NCBI RefSeq assembly: GCF_000703165.1
Contig: NZ_JNLQ01000002.1
Coordinates: 434,001-498,000 of the forward strand
Origin: Butyrivibrio sp. AE3004
GTDB taxonomy: Bacteria; Bacillota; Clostridia; Lachnospirales; Lachnospiraceae
Length of the DNA stretch: 64,000 nucleotides
Direction: 5' to 3'
Both the position numbers and the translations under genes were made by a program. This document shows positions 8,856 through 17,717 of this stretch, in pieces; the first letter of the stretch is position 1; every line of letters begins with the position of its first letter. The notes under the pieces are model-generated. The model ran no database searches. It was not told the origin of the DNA and saw nothing but the letters and a program-made list of their open reading frames with translations.

Positions 8856-9944
8856 ATGAGTAAACAGATGACAAAAGAGAATGAGAGCTTTTTCAAAAAG
8901 CTCATGGGAAATCAGTTGTTTATTCCGATTCTGGCACTTCTGCTCCTGGCGGTAATAAACCTGATAAATGATCCGGGATTTTTCAAGATAACTCTCGGAA
9001 CAAACAATGCAGGTAATCCGGTACTTTCGGGCTATCTCATTACTATTCTGGATTACGGTTCAGAGCTTGGCATTCTTGCAATAGGAATGACACTTGTAAC
9101 TGCAGCATCAGGCGGACAGGATATTTCTGTAGGAGCAACAATTGCTATTGCCGGTTCTGCAATGCTTAGAGTTTTGTGCGGTGGAACATCAAGACCTACA
9201 GAGCTTGCAGCACCGATAATCGTTGCATTCCTTGTAGCTTGTGTTGTTGGCATGCTTTGCGGCGCCTTTAACGGTATGTTGGTTGCTGTATTTAAGATTC
9301 AGCCAATGATAGCAACTCTAATATTGTTCACGGCAGGCCGTTCAATAGCTGCATGGATTAACAATAACGAGCTTCCTATTGTACCTGATCCGAAATTTGC
9401 ATATTTCGGAAGCTTTATTCCGGGAATTCCGATTCCGACAACTGTATTTATCGTGATTGCATGTATTATCGTTATTGCTCTTGTACTTAAGTTTACCAAC
9501 CTTGGGCTATACACACAGGCAGTTGGTATTAATGAAAATTCATCAAGACTTAACGGTATCAATCCTACTTTCATTAAGTTCCTCAGTTTTGTTATTCTGG
9601 GTCTTTGCGTGGCTGTTGCGGCACTTATCAAGGTAAGCCGCCTTTCGACCATCAACTATTCGGTTATAGCAAAAGATATTGAAATGGATGCAATCCTTGC
9701 GGTTGCACTTGGCGGAAATGCACTCTCAGGAGGTAAGTTCAACATGTGGGCTTCAATACTTGGTGCATATGTTATTCAGTTCCTTACCACAACACTTTAT
9801 AAATTTAATGTTCAGTCGGATGCTCTTGCGGCATATAAGGCAGTTGTAGTAATTGTCCTTGTTGTATTCTCTGCACCGACAGTAAGAGACTATATGAAGC
9901 AGCTTGCTAAAAAGGTTGCTCCTGCAAAGAAGGAGGTGTCCTGA
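8856..9944 (+). CDS. ytfT: Sugar ABC transporter permease (YtfT-like)
   Basis: Membrane-spanning subunit of the sugar importer, BPD_transp_2 (RbsC/YtfT) family. The 362-residue protein has about 8-10 hydrophobic helices and the conserved ITAASGGQDISVGA-type loop (here LVTAASGGQDISVGAT, near residues 80-95). The C-terminal ALGGNALSGGKFNMWASILGA segment contacts the ATPase in this family. It starts 3 bp after the ATPase stop and runs directly into the second permease, so the transporter is a heterodimer. The long first periplasmic loop and the LGLYTQAVGINENSSRLNGIN segment match YtfT better than RbsC. Confidence 0.94.
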   Translation: MSKQMTKENESFFKKLMGNQLFIPILALLLLAVINLINDPGFFKITLGTNNAGNPVLSGYLITILDYGSELGILAIGMTLVTAASGGQDISVGATIAIAGSAMLRVLCGGTSRPTELAAPIIVAFLVACVVGMLCGAFNGMLVAVFKIQPMIATLILFTAGRSIAAWINNNELPIVPDPKFAYFGSFIPGIPIPTTVFIVIACIIVIALVLKFTNLGLYTQAVGINENSSRLNGINPTFIKFLSFVILGLCVAVAALIKVSRLSTINYSVIAKDIEMDAILAVALGGNALSGGKFNMWASILGAYVIQFLTTTLYKFNVQSDALAAYKAVVVIVLVVFSAPTVRDYMKQLAKKVAPAKKEVS

Positions 9945-10985
9945 ATGAATAACGAAAAAACAAAATCAGGAATATTTGGTAAGATGAATGATACAAATCT
10001 TTTACTTACCATAACCATTGTGATTTTCTTTGCGATGTACATAGGAGCAATCGTTTTTCAGGGGGGAGGATTTACAAAGCCCCAGATGTTTTTTAACATT
10101 CTTAATGCTAATGCGGCTCTTATTATCACTGCATGTGGAATGAGTGTTGTAATGATCTCAGGTGGAATTGATATTTCCGTTGGTGGTGTGGTTGCACTGG
10201 TATCCATGTCCTGTGCGGTTTATCTTGATCAGCATGACGGAAGCGTTTTCGGATCGATTCTTATCGCACTTGGTATCGGAATCGCATACGGGCTTGTTCA
10301 GGGCTTCCTTGTTGCATATCTTGATATTCAGCCCTTCATTGTATCTCTTGCCGGAATGTTTTTTGCAAGAGGAATGACTACTATCGTAAATACTGCACCT
10401 TTTAATGTGGCAGACGAGGAGTTTACAGCATTAAAGCTTACAAGAATTTTCATACCCGGGATGGGTACTACTAACAAAAAGGGAATTTACGTTCCTGCAT
10501 ATGTTGAGATCGGAGTAATCGTAGCTCTTCTCATAGTAGTTATTCTTTTTGCGATTCTTCGCTGGACTAAACTCGGTAGAAATTTCTATGCTGTGGGCGG
10601 AAACAAACAAAGTGCATTGATGCTTGGCATAAATGTTAAAAAGACTAAGTTCCTTTCACACATGATATGTAGTATACTTGCTGGTATTGGCGGTTATGTT
10701 TATTTCCTTCATGTTGGCTCGGGATCTGCCAGCCATGCAATGGGTATGGAAATGAATGCGATTGCATCGTCAATCATCGGTGGAACTATGCTGACAGGCG
10801 GCGTCGGAAATATCATCGGAACATTGTTTGGTGTTCTTTCTCTTAGCACAATTCAGAACATAGTATCATCAGCAGGCCTTGACCAGGCTTGGTGGACCGG
10901 TATTACAATAGCTGCAATGCTCTGCATTTTCCTTCTTATCCAGAGCGTGGTAATGGCACAGAAAAAGAAGGCACTTAAAGCATAA
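9945..10985 (+). CDS. yjfF: Sugar ABC transporter permease (YjfF-like)
   Basis: Second permease of the same importer. The 346-residue polytopic protein has the family loop VVMISGGIDISVGGVVAL and the segment RNFYAVGGNKQSALMLGINV. A late GGTMLTGGVGNIIGT block completes the family pattern. Its ATG directly follows the stop of the preceding permease, which implies coupled translation and equal amounts of the two. Two unlike permeases beside one double ATPase is the arrangement of the YtfT-YjfF galactofuranose system and of some pentose and fructose importers. The substrate cannot be fixed from sequence alone. The upstream two-component pair probably sets its expression. Confidence 0.94.
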   Translation: MNNEKTKSGIFGKMNDTNLLLTITIVIFFAMYIGAIVFQGGGFTKPQMFFNILNANAALIITACGMSVVMISGGIDISVGGVVALVSMSCAVYLDQHDGSVFGSILIALGIGIAYGLVQGFLVAYLDIQPFIVSLAGMFFARGMTTIVNTAPFNVADEEFTALKLTRIFIPGMGTTNKKGIYVPAYVEIGVIVALLIVVILFAILRWTKLGRNFYAVGGNKQSALMLGINVKKTKFLSHMICSILAGIGGYVYFLHVGSGSASHAMGMEMNAIASSIIGGTMLTGGVGNIIGTLFGVLSLSTIQNIVSSAGLDQAWWTGITIAAMLCIFLLIQSVVMAQKKKALKA

Positions 10986-11042
10986 TACCAACCTTCATAT
11001 CTAAAAGCGAAGGTGCCGGCATGCCCGGCGGATGAGGTTTAT

Positions 11043-12080
11043 ATGAAAAAACTTGCTGTAATAACAGCTACACTGCTCCTGCTTCCGGTTCTTCTTACCG
11101 GCTGCGGGAGCAGTGTAATTAAAGAAGAAAAGGAAGAAGAGACTGTTAATGAAAATCTGATCACTGTCGGATTTTCACAGTTAGGTGCAGAATCTGACTG
11201 GAGAAATACCAATTCTGTTTCCATGCAGGATGCGCTTAGCAGAGAAAACGGTTTTAATCTTATATATAAAAATGGCCAGCAAAAGCAGGCAAACCAAATA
11301 ACAGCGGTAAGGATGTTCATTCAGCAGGCAGTTGATTACATAGTGCTCGCACCTGCGACAGAGGAAGGATGGGATTCGGTTCTGGCAGAAGCGAGAGATG
11401 CGAATATCCCTGTTATACTGGTAGACAGAAGAGTCGATGTTTCCGACAAGGGACTATATTCCTGCTGGGTGGGTTCTGATTTTGAGCTCGAAAGTAAAAA
11501 AGTCACGGGCTGGTTAAAGGGCTTTACGGATAGAAGAAATATCTCTCCGGAAAATCTTCATATAGTCAATATTCAGGGAACAATCGGGTCCACGGCTCAG
11601 ATTGGACGGACAAGAGGCCTTGCAAATGCTGCCAGGGAAAACGGCTGGGATCTTATGGCAGAGGTCAGCGGAGATTTTACCGAAAATAAAGGGAGAGAAG
11701 TAATGGCAGCCCTGTTAAAGGGATATGATAATATCAACGTTGTTTACTGTGAAAACGACAATATGGCAATAGGAGCAATCGATGCCATAGAGAGTGCAGG
11801 AAGACATGTGGGCCCCAATATCCTTAACGGAGATATCATGGTGGTCTCATTTGACGGTGTAAATGAACAGTCACTGGAATTTTGCAAGGAGGGCAAGATT
11901 TCCTGCATTGCTGAGTGTAATCCGCTTCATGGTCCCCGGGTAAAGGCACTGATTGAATCTTTGGAAAATGGGGAGACTCCTGAAAAATTCAATTATGTTG
12001 ATGAGAGACTTTTCAGTTCTCTTGGGATTGTGAGGAGCGTTGAAGTGGATGGAGTAAGCTATACGGTGGAAGAACCATAA
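11043..12080 (+). CDS. Second sugar-binding lipoprotein, YtfQ-like
   Basis: A second type I periplasmic-binding-protein-fold lipoprotein at the end of the transport operon. The ATG at 11043 gives a signal peptide with lipobox LLTGC and lipidated Cys21. An upstream in-frame ATG would add ten unlikely residues. Segments resembling Escherichia coli YtfQ from memory are FSQLGAESDWR, GQQKQANQITAVR, APATEEGWDSVL, VDRRVDVSDKGLY, IQGTIGSTAQIGR and YCENDNMAIGAI. It looks closer to YtfQ than the first binding protein does. It may widen the substrate range, or present ligand to the YesM-type sensor; the latter is inference. Confidence 0.92.
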   Translation: MKKLAVITATLLLLPVLLTGCGSSVIKEEKEEETVNENLITVGFSQLGAESDWRNTNSVSMQDALSRENGFNLIYKNGQQKQANQITAVRMFIQQAVDYIVLAPATEEGWDSVLAEARDANIPVILVDRRVDVSDKGLYSCWVGSDFELESKKVTGWLKGFTDRRNISPENLHIVNIQGTIGSTAQIGRTRGLANAARENGWDLMAEVSGDFTENKGREVMAALLKGYDNINVVYCENDNMAIGAIDAIESAGRHVGPNILNGDIMVVSFDGVNEQSLEFCKEGKISCIAECNPLHGPRVKALIESLENGETPEKFNYVDERLFSSLGIVRSVEVDGVSYTVEEP

Positions 12081-12151
12081 GGATAGCACTACTGCAGGGT
12101 TGATAATATCATTGTTATTTGTTAGAATGACATTTGTGATTTTGTCTTTAT

Positions 12152-12183
12152 AAGGTAGGAGGCGAATCAGCTTCCTACTTTTT
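12152..12183 (+). terminator. Intrinsic terminator of the sugar-transport operon
   Basis: GTAGGAGGC and GCTTCCTAC (one wobble pair) flank a 6-nt loop and are followed by TTTTTAT. The secA promoter must lie in or just after this short gap; I see no clear one. Confidence 0.85.
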
Positions 12184-12229
12184 ATATGCACACTTATAAA
12201 GACGTATTATTTTTATGGAGCGATAAGAA

Positions 12230-14797
12230 ATGAGCATTATTGATAAGATCATCGGTACACACAGTGAGAGAGAGCTTAAACGTATTCAGGGGACAGTTGA
12301 TAAGATAGAGAGCTATCAGCCTGAGATGAAGAAGCTATCTGATGACGAGCTGAAAGCTAAGACCGATGAGTTCAAGAAGAGACTTGAAAACGGAGAAACA
12401 TTGGATGATATTCTTCCAGAGGCATATGCAACAGTTCGTGAGGCTGCATGCAGAGTACTTGGAATGGAGCATTTCCGTGTTCAGCTTATTGGTGGAGTGA
12501 TTCTCCATCAGGGACGTATTGCAGAGATGCGTACCGGTGAAGGTAAGACACTTGTTGCAACACTTCCTTCATATCTTGATGCATTGGAAGGAAAGGGCGT
12601 TCACGTAGTAACAGTCAATGACTACCTTGCTAAGCGTGATGCTGAGTGGATGGGTAAAGTTCATGAATTCCTCGGCCTTAAAGTTGGTGTTGTACTTAAC
12701 AGCATGACAAGTGAGGAAAGACAGGCAGCTTATAACTGTGACATCACATATGTTACTAATAATGAGCTGGGATTTGATTATCTTCGAGATAACATGGCAA
12801 TTTACAAAGAACAGTGTGTTCTTCGCGGACTCCACTATGCAATCATCGATGAGATTGACTCTATCCTTATTGATGAAGCTCGTACACCTCTTATTATTTC
12901 CGGTCAGAGTGATAAGTCTACCAAGCTTTATGAAGCATGCGATATTCTTGCAAAGCAGATGACCAGAGGCGCCGACATGGAAGACTTTTCCAAGATGGAT
13001 GCTATCATGGGTATTGAACAGGAAGAGAGCGGTGACTTTATCGTCAACGAAAAGGACAAGCTTGTTAACCTTACCGCACAAGGCGTTGCTAAGGTAGAAA
13101 ACTTCTTTAGAATAGACAACCTTGCAGATCCGGAAAATCTTGAAATTCAGCACAACATAATTCTTGCTCTTCGTGCCAACAACCTTATGGCCAAGGATCA
13201 TGATTATATTGTCAAAGATGATGAGGTTCTTATCGTCGATGAATTTACGGGACGTGTTATGCCCGGACGTCGTTATTCAGACGGCCTTCATCAGGCTATT
13301 GAGGCTAAGGAACATGTAAAGGTTAAGAGAGAAAGCAAGACTCTTGCGACTATTACATTCCAGAACTTCTTCAATAAGTTTGAGAAGAAATGTGGTATGA
13401 CAGGTACTGCTCTTACTGAAGAAAGAGAGTTCCGTGATATTTACGGAATGGACGTTATAGAAATTCCTACAAACAGACCGGTTATCCGTAAGGATCTTCA
13501 GGATGCTGTTTATAAAACTAAAAAAGAAAAGCTCAATGCTGTTGCCGATGCGGTTCAGGCAGCTCATGAAAAAGGACAGCCTGTTCTTGTAGGTACAATT
13601 ACGATTGAGTCCTCAGAGGAAGTTAGTAAGCTCCTCAAGAAGAGAGGCATTCCTCACAACGTACTTAATGCAAAGTTCCATGAGATGGAAGCTCAGATAG
13701 TTGCAGAAGCAGGAAAACATGGTGCAGTTACAATTGCAACAAACATGGCAGGTCGTGGTACCGATATTAAGCTTGATGATGAAGCTATTGCAGTAGGTGG
13801 TCTTAAGATTGTCGGAACAGAGCGCCATGAGAGCAGACGTATTGATAATCAGCTTCGCGGACGTTCAGGACGTCAGGGAGATCCCGGTGAATCTAAGTTT
13901 TATCTTTCACTTGAGGATAATCTGCTCAGACTTTTCGGATCAGAGAGACTTATTTCAATGTTTAACTCTCTTGGTATTCCGGAAGGGCAGGAGATTGAGC
14001 ACAACGCTCTTTCAAAAGCAATTGAGTCTGCTCAGAAGAAGATAGAGGATAACAACTATGGAATCCGTAAGAACCTTCTTGAGTATGACCAGGTTAATAA
14101 TGAACAGAGAGAAATCATCTACGATGAGCGTAAGCGGGTTCTTAACGGCGACAGCATGCGTGATACAGTTTATAAGATGATCACGGATATAGTTGAAGAA
14201 TCTGTAGAGACTGTGGTTGGAGAGGTTACTGATTCCGATGAGTGGAATCTTACAGAGCTTAATGAGCTTTTGCTTCCGATAATTCCTCTTAAGAAAATTA
14301 ATCGCGGACGCATTACAAAGCTCACAAAGAATGGCCTTAAGCAGCAGCTTAAGGAAGAGGCAGTTAAGCTTTATGAGGAGAAAGAGGCAGAGTTCCCGGA
14401 ACCCGAGACAATTCGTGAAATTGAACGCGTTATTCTCCTTAAGGTAATCGACAGAAAGTGGATGGATCACATTGACGATATGGATCAGCTTCGTCAGGGT
14501 ATCGGCCTTCAGGCTTTTGCTCAGAGAGATCCTAAGATTGAATACAAACTTGCGGGCTTCGAGATGTTTGACGAAATGACACGTAACATCAAGGAAGATA
14601 CTGTAAGACTTCTGTTCCACGTACACATTGAGGAAAAGGTTGAACGTGAACAGGTTGCCAAGGTTACAGGAACCAATAAGGATGATAGCGTTGCCAAGGA
14701 GCCTGCAAAGCGAATGGAAGCTAAGGTATATCCTAACGATCCCTGTCCTTGCGGAAGCGGTAAGAAATTTAAAAACTGTCACGGCAGACAGCAGTAA
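12230..14797 (+). CDS. secA: Preprotein translocase ATPase SecA
   Basis: Motor that pushes unfolded secretory proteins through SecYEG at the membrane. The 855-residue product is full length. Walker A MRTGEGKT lies at about residues 100-107, Walker B with [12 protein letters not shown], then the preprotein cross-linking region, the second nucleotide domain with [10 protein letters not shown] and [16 protein letters not shown], and the helical wing and scaffold. The C-terminal zinc site [13 protein letters not shown] (839-851), used for SecB and lipid contact, is complete. SecY is encoded at 54819. A terminator at 14908 separates secA from prfB. secA next to prfB is a common Firmicutes order. 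Confidence 0.98.
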   Translation: MSIIDKIIGTHSERELKRIQGTVDKIESYQPEMKKLSDDELKAKTDEFKKRLENGETLDDILPEAYATVREAACRVLGMEHFRVQLIGGVILHQGRIAEMRTGEGKTLVATLPSYLDALEGKGVHVVTVNDYLAKRDAEWMGKVHEFLGLKVGVVLNSMTSEERQAAYNCDITYVTNNELGFDYLRDNMAIYKEQCVLRGLHYAIIDEIDSILIDEARTPLIISGQSDKSTKLYEACDILAKQMTRGADMEDFSKMDAIMGIEQEESGDFIVNEKDKLVNLTAQGVAKVENFFRIDNLADPENLEIQHNIILALRANNLMAKDHDYIVKDDEVLIVDEFTGRVMPGRRYSDGLHQAIEAKEHVKVKRESKTLATITFQNFFNKFEKKCGMTGTALTEEREFRDIYGMDVIEIPTNRPVIRKDLQDAVYKTKKEKLNAVADAVQAAHEKGQPVLVGTITIESSEEVSKLLKKRGIPHNVLNAKFHEMEAQIVAEAGKHGAVTIATNMAGRGTDIKLDDEAIAVGGLKIVGTERHESRRIDNQLRGRSGRQGDPGESKFYLSLEDNLLRLFGSERLISMFNSLGIPEGQEIEHNALSKAIESAQKKIEDNNYGIRKNLLEYDQVNNEQREIIYDERKRVLNGDSMRDTVYKMITDIVEESVETVVGEVTDSDEWNLTELNELLLPIIPLKKINRGRITKLTKNGLKQQLKEEAVKLYEEKEAEFPEPETIREIERVILLKVIDRKWMDHIDDMDQLRQGIGLQAFAQRDPKIEYKLAGFEMFDEMTRNIKEDTVRLLFHVHIEEKVEREQVAKVTGTNKDDSVAKEPAKRMEAKVYPNDPCPCGSGKKFKNCHGRQQ

Positions 14798-14831
14798 AAC
14801 AAAAATCATAATTAAGTACAATGCTTTTGTT

Positions 14832-14885
14832 GGGCCTTCCCCCATTGTGGGGAGGGTGTCAGCGCAGCTGACAGGTGAGGGGCAA
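14832..14885. repeat. G+C-rich palindromic repeat between secA and prfB
   Basis: Two adjacent inverted repeats, CCTTCCCCCATTGTGGGGAGGG and then TGTCAGCGCAGCTGACA, are followed by GGTGAGGGGC. A weak outer pairing (TTGTT/AACAA) may close them into a three-way junction. From memory, dispersed repeats of this form are scattered in gut Clostridia genomes. Its base composition is unlike the surrounding sequence. Confidence 0.7.
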
Positions 14886-14907
14886 ACAAGTTACTTAAGA
14901 GGTTTCT

Positions 14908-14941
14908 CTTGGATATGAAAGTGTGATCCAAGATTTTTTTA
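14908..14941 (+). terminator. Intrinsic terminator after secA
   Basis: CTTGGAT and ATCCAAG enclose an 11-nt loop and are followed by ATTTTTTTAT, just before the prfB ribosome site. Confidence 0.75.
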
Positions 14942-14957
14942 TGGAAGGATATTAGAT

Positions 14958-16100
14958 ATGGTAATACTTGATCAGATGAAAGTTGAACTGGCTAATCAGC
15001 GCGGTACACTTGATGAGGTTACAGGTTCACTTGACCTTGATTCAAAGAAAAAGATGATTGAAGAGTTGTCCCGTGAGATGGAAGAGCCTAATTTCTGGGA
15101 TGATGCTGAAAAAGCAAATAAGAAGACAAGAAATCTCAAGAATATGCAGGATCTTGTTGCTTCTGTTGAAAGCCTTCATAAGCAGTATGATGACATTATG
15201 GATCTTATCGACCTTCAGAATGCCGAAGGAGTAGATGATGATGATATGGCTGCTGAGATAAGAGAAGAGCTTGATAATTTTAAGGATACTCTTGAGGAAA
15301 TCAGAATCAACAATTTGTTGAGCGGTGAATATGACGGATGTAATGCGATTTTGAGACTTGCAGCAGGTGCCGGCGGTACAGAGGCATGTGACTGGTGCAA
15401 CATGCTTTACAGAATGTATACCAGATGGGCAGAGAGAAAAGGCTTTAAGATAGAAGTTCTTGATATACTTGACGGTGATGAAGCCGGACTCAAATACGTT
15501 CAATTCCAGATTGACGGAACAAATGCTTACGGACTTCTTAAATCTGAAAAAGGTGTACACAGACTTGTTCGTATCAGCCCGTTCAATGCTCAGGGTAAGA
15601 GACAGACATCTTTTGTATCTCTTGATGTTATGCCTGATATTGAAGATGACCTTGATGTTGAGATTAACCCTGAGGACCTTAGAATTGATACATATCGTTC
15701 AAGTGGTGCAGGTGGACAGCACATCAATAAAACATCATCTGCAATCCGTATCACACATCTTCCTACAAACATTGTTGTTACCTGTCAGAACGAGAGATCA
15801 CAGTTCCAGAACAAAGATAAGGCTATGCAGATGTTGAAAGCAAAGCTTTATATGTTGAAACTGGAAGAACAGCAGGCAAAGATTGACGGAATCCGAGGCG
15901 AAGTAAAGGATATTGCCTGGGGAAATCAGATTCGTTCTTACGTGCTTCAGCCTTACACAATGGTTAATGATACCAGAACAGGTGAAAAGAGCTCAAATGC
16001 AGACGGAGTACTTGATGGAGATCTCGATCCGTTCATCAATGCATATCTTAAATGGCTTGCAACCGGTGGAAAGCCTGTAGGTGATTCTGAAGAGGAATAA
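14958..16100 (+). CDS. prfB: Peptide chain release factor 2, without programmed frameshift
   Basis: Recognises UGA and UAA in the ribosomal A site and triggers peptide release. The 380-residue protein has the RF2 anticodon-like tripeptide SPF (residues 207-209) and the catalytic GGQ (252-254) in [15 protein letters not shown]. Most bacteria interrupt prfB near codon 26 with an in-frame UGA read by a +1 frameshift. Here codons 25-26 are CTT GAC, where the frameshift form would be CTT TGA C, so the gene reads through in one frame and lacks that autoregulation. GGAAGGA lies 8 nt before the ATG. It stands between the secA terminator and the L10 leader. Confidence 0.98.
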   Translation: MVILDQMKVELANQRGTLDEVTGSLDLDSKKKMIEELSREMEEPNFWDDAEKANKKTRNLKNMQDLVASVESLHKQYDDIMDLIDLQNAEGVDDDDMAAEIREELDNFKDTLEEIRINNLLSGEYDGCNAILRLAAGAGGTEACDWCNMLYRMYTRWAERKGFKIEVLDILDGDEAGLKYVQFQIDGTNAYGLLKSEKGVHRLVRISPFNAQGKRQTSFVSLDVMPDIEDDLDVEINPEDLRIDTYRSSGAGGQHINKTSSAIRITHLPTNIVVTCQNERSQFQNKDKAMQMLKAKLYMLKLEEQQAKIDGIRGEVKDIAWGNQIRSYVLQPYTMVNDTRTGEKSSNADGVLDGDLDPFINAYLKWLATGGKPVGDSEEE

Positions 16101-16183
16101 TTGTTCGAACGATAACAAGGAAAATGTTCGTAAATTTATTTTGCAGGAAATTACTGTAAGAATAAATTAATCATAAAAACATG

Positions 16184-16212
16184 TTGACATGTCAATAAAA
16201 ATGTGATAACTT
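16184..16212 (+). promoter_or_regulatory. Probable rplJ operon promoter
   Basis: A perfect TTGACA (16184-16189) is followed 17 bp later by TAACTT, or 15 bp later by GATAAC after a TGT. Its place just upstream of the L10 leader supports it, though the -10 is poor. Confidence 0.55.
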
Positions 16213-16219
16213 ATCAAAG

Positions 16220-16345
16220 GTCGTTATGACCAGCCGAAGACAGTAGGTGTCATATAAATGACGTAAGCACAGCGCCTACCGAGGAAAAAGTATTATATGA
16301 CTTTTATACCTCTTGTCTTTGCGATAAGAGGTTTTTCTTTGGCGG
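16220..16345 (+). ncRNA. L10 leader (autoregulatory RNA) with attenuator
   Basis: The region holds the arms CCGAAGACAGTAGGTG and GCGCCTACCGAGG, which resemble the L10(L12)4-binding leader of Firmicutes rplJ operons. After it comes a terminator-like hairpin, CCTCTT...AAGAGG (16308-16330), with TTTTTCTTT. In this family, bound L10 complex favours premature termination, and free RNA allows read-through into rplJ-rplL. The motif and location are seen; the regulatory mode is known for the family. Confidence 0.85.
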
Positions 16346-16369
16346 TAAATTCTATAAGGAGGTAAAAAG

Positions 16370-16945
16370 ATGGCAAAGGTTGAATTAAAACAGCCCGTAG
16401 TAAAAGAGATTTCTGAGAAAATTCAGAACGCTCAGGCACTCGTACTTGTAGATCACCGTGGTTTAACTGTTGCTGAGGACACAGAGCTTCGTAGAAAGCT
16501 TCGTGCTGAGAACGTCAGCTACAAGGTTTACAAAAATACGATGATGAACTTCGCATTCAAGGGTACAGATTACGAGCAGCTCGCTGATCTCCTTAACGGA
16601 CCTAGCGCACTCGCTATTTCCGAGGAAGATCCTGCAGCTCCTGCACGTGTACTGTACGATTTCGCAAAGAAGGCAAAGGCACTTGAGATCAAAGGTGGTG
16701 TGATCGAGGGCAAACTGTATGATGCAGAGGCTCTTAAAGAAATCGCAACTATCCTTCCCAAGGATCAGCTGCTTTCCAAGTTGCTTGGTTCTATGCAGTC
16801 ACCTATCGCAAACTTCGCTCGTGTTATCAAGCAGATCGCAGAGAAGAAGGAAGAAGGCGGCGAGGCAGCTACCGCAGAGGCAGCTCCTGCAGCAGAAACA
16901 GCTGAAGCTCCTGCTGAAGAAGCAGCAGCAACAACAGCTGAGTAA
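16370..16945 (+). CDS. rplJ: Ribosomal protein L10
   Basis: Base of the ribosomal stalk. It binds 23S rRNA and carries L7/L12 dimers. The 191-residue product has the L10 core (LVLVDHRGLTVAEDTELRR near residue 25, then VYKNTMMNFAF) and the C-terminal helix for L12 binding. A tail of about 25 residues rich in Ala, Glu, Pro and Thr follows and is longer than in many homologues. It sits behind its own leader and 50 bp before rplL. The usual upstream partners rplK and rplA are absent here; prfB precedes the leader instead. Confidence 0.97.
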   Translation: MAKVELKQPVVKEISEKIQNAQALVLVDHRGLTVAEDTELRRKLRAENVSYKVYKNTMMNFAFKGTDYEQLADLLNGPSALAISEEDPAAPARVLYDFAKKAKALEIKGGVIEGKLYDAEALKEIATILPKDQLLSKLLGSMQSPIANFARVIKQIAEKKEEGGEAATAEAAPAAETAEAPAEEAAATTAE

Positions 16946-16995
16946 TATTTTTATTTTAAAAGAAAATCAACTATATTTTATGGAGGTAAATAATA

Positions 16996-17373
16996 ATGGC
17001 AAAGTTATCAACAGCAGAGATTATCGATGCAATCAAAGAGTTATCCGTTCTTGAGCTGAACGATCTTGTAAAGGCTTGCGAGGAGGAGTTCGGCGTATCA
17101 GCAGCAGCTGGCGTTGTTGTAGCAGCAGCAGGCGGCGCAGCAGCAGGTGCTGAGGAAGAGAAGACTGAGTTCAACGTAGAGCTTACAGAAGTTGGTCCTA
17201 ACAAGGTTAAGGTTATCAAGGTTGTTCGTGAGATCACAGGTCTTGGACTTAAGGAAGCAAAGGATCTCGTAGACAACGCTCCTAAGATGATCAAGGAAGG
17301 CGCTTCTAAGGAAGAGGCTGATGACATCAAGGCTAAGGTTGAGGCTGAAGGCGCTAAGGTTACTCTTAAGTAA
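16996..17373 (+). CDS. rplL: Ribosomal protein L7/L12
   Basis: Stalk protein that recruits and activates the translation GTPases, including EF-Tu and EF-G encoded further on. The 125-residue product has the N-terminal dimerisation helices ([21 protein letters not shown]), the Ala/Gly-rich hinge near residues 36-50, and the C-terminal factor-binding domain with [20 protein letters not shown]. The TATGGAGG ribosome site is strong. The operon ends in the structured terminator element at 17384. Expression follows the L10 leader. Confidence 0.98.
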   Translation: MAKLSTAEIIDAIKELSVLELNDLVKACEEEFGVSAAAGVVVAAAGGAAAGAEEEKTEFNVELTEVGPNKVKVIKVVREITGLGLKEAKDLVDNAPKMIKEGASKEEADDIKAKVEAEGAKVTLK

Positions 17374-17383
17374 TTTTGTTAAC

Positions 17384-17519
17384 TTCAAAGTCAAGCATGT
17401 AAATAAAAAGAAAGCTATGCGCAAGTTTACTTGCAAGCATAGCTTTCTTTTTATTTACATATTTGACGCAAAGCGTCAAATGAGGAATGCGAAGCATTCC
17501 GAGTATGCTTGACTTTGAA
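17384..17519. repeat. Four-stem structured element A after rplL (includes terminator arm)
   Basis: A perfect 15-bp outer stem (17384-17398 with 17505-17519) encloses three hairpins. The first is a 24-bp arm (17397-17420 with 17437-17460) capped by GCAAG/CTTGC, with T-rich 3' strand. The second is TTTGACGC/GCGTCAAA (17462-17480), and the third GGAATGC/GCATTCC (17484-17500) flanked by TGA and GAG. The long arm probably ends rplJL transcription. The whole element matches, in plan and in its third hairpin, the one after tuf at 30256. The rest of the gap to rpoB (17520-17717) holds the rpoB promoter and an AT-rich leader. Confidence 0.85.
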
Positions 17520-17590
17520 TGAACCCTAATTTATATAGTCATTTGATAGTTTTGCAAAAAATCAATACTTGACTTTTGTAAAAAATATGC

Positions 17591-17619
17591 TTGACGAAAA
17601 AAAAAGCTTATAGTAGAAT
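17591..17619 (+). promoter_or_regulatory. rpoBC promoter
   Basis: TTGACG (17591-17596) and TAGAAT (17614-17619) are 17 bp apart, with an A-tract between. Transcription from about 17626 gives a leader of roughly 90 nt before rpoB. So rpoBC has its own promoter apart from rplJL. Confidence 0.8.
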
Positions 17620-17717
17620 GGATGATGCACTATTGTGGAGTGGTAGGCATTTTGCGCACTTTTTTAGAAGTCGCAAGCCTGGCTACTAAATAAAAAATAA
17701 GAACGGGGTGAATGTCA

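Noticed and set aside
12569..14845. Long minus-strand frames of 210 and 277 residues opposite secA
   Set aside because: They mirror a highly biased + strand gene, have no ribosome sites and show low-complexity Leu/Ile/Cys/Asn composition. They are shadows.
17384..17519. A tRNA-like cloverleaf gene
   Set aside because: The four-stem shape recalls tRNA, but stem lengths are wrong, the long arm has a terminator T run, and no T-loop or anticodon-arm consensus is present.
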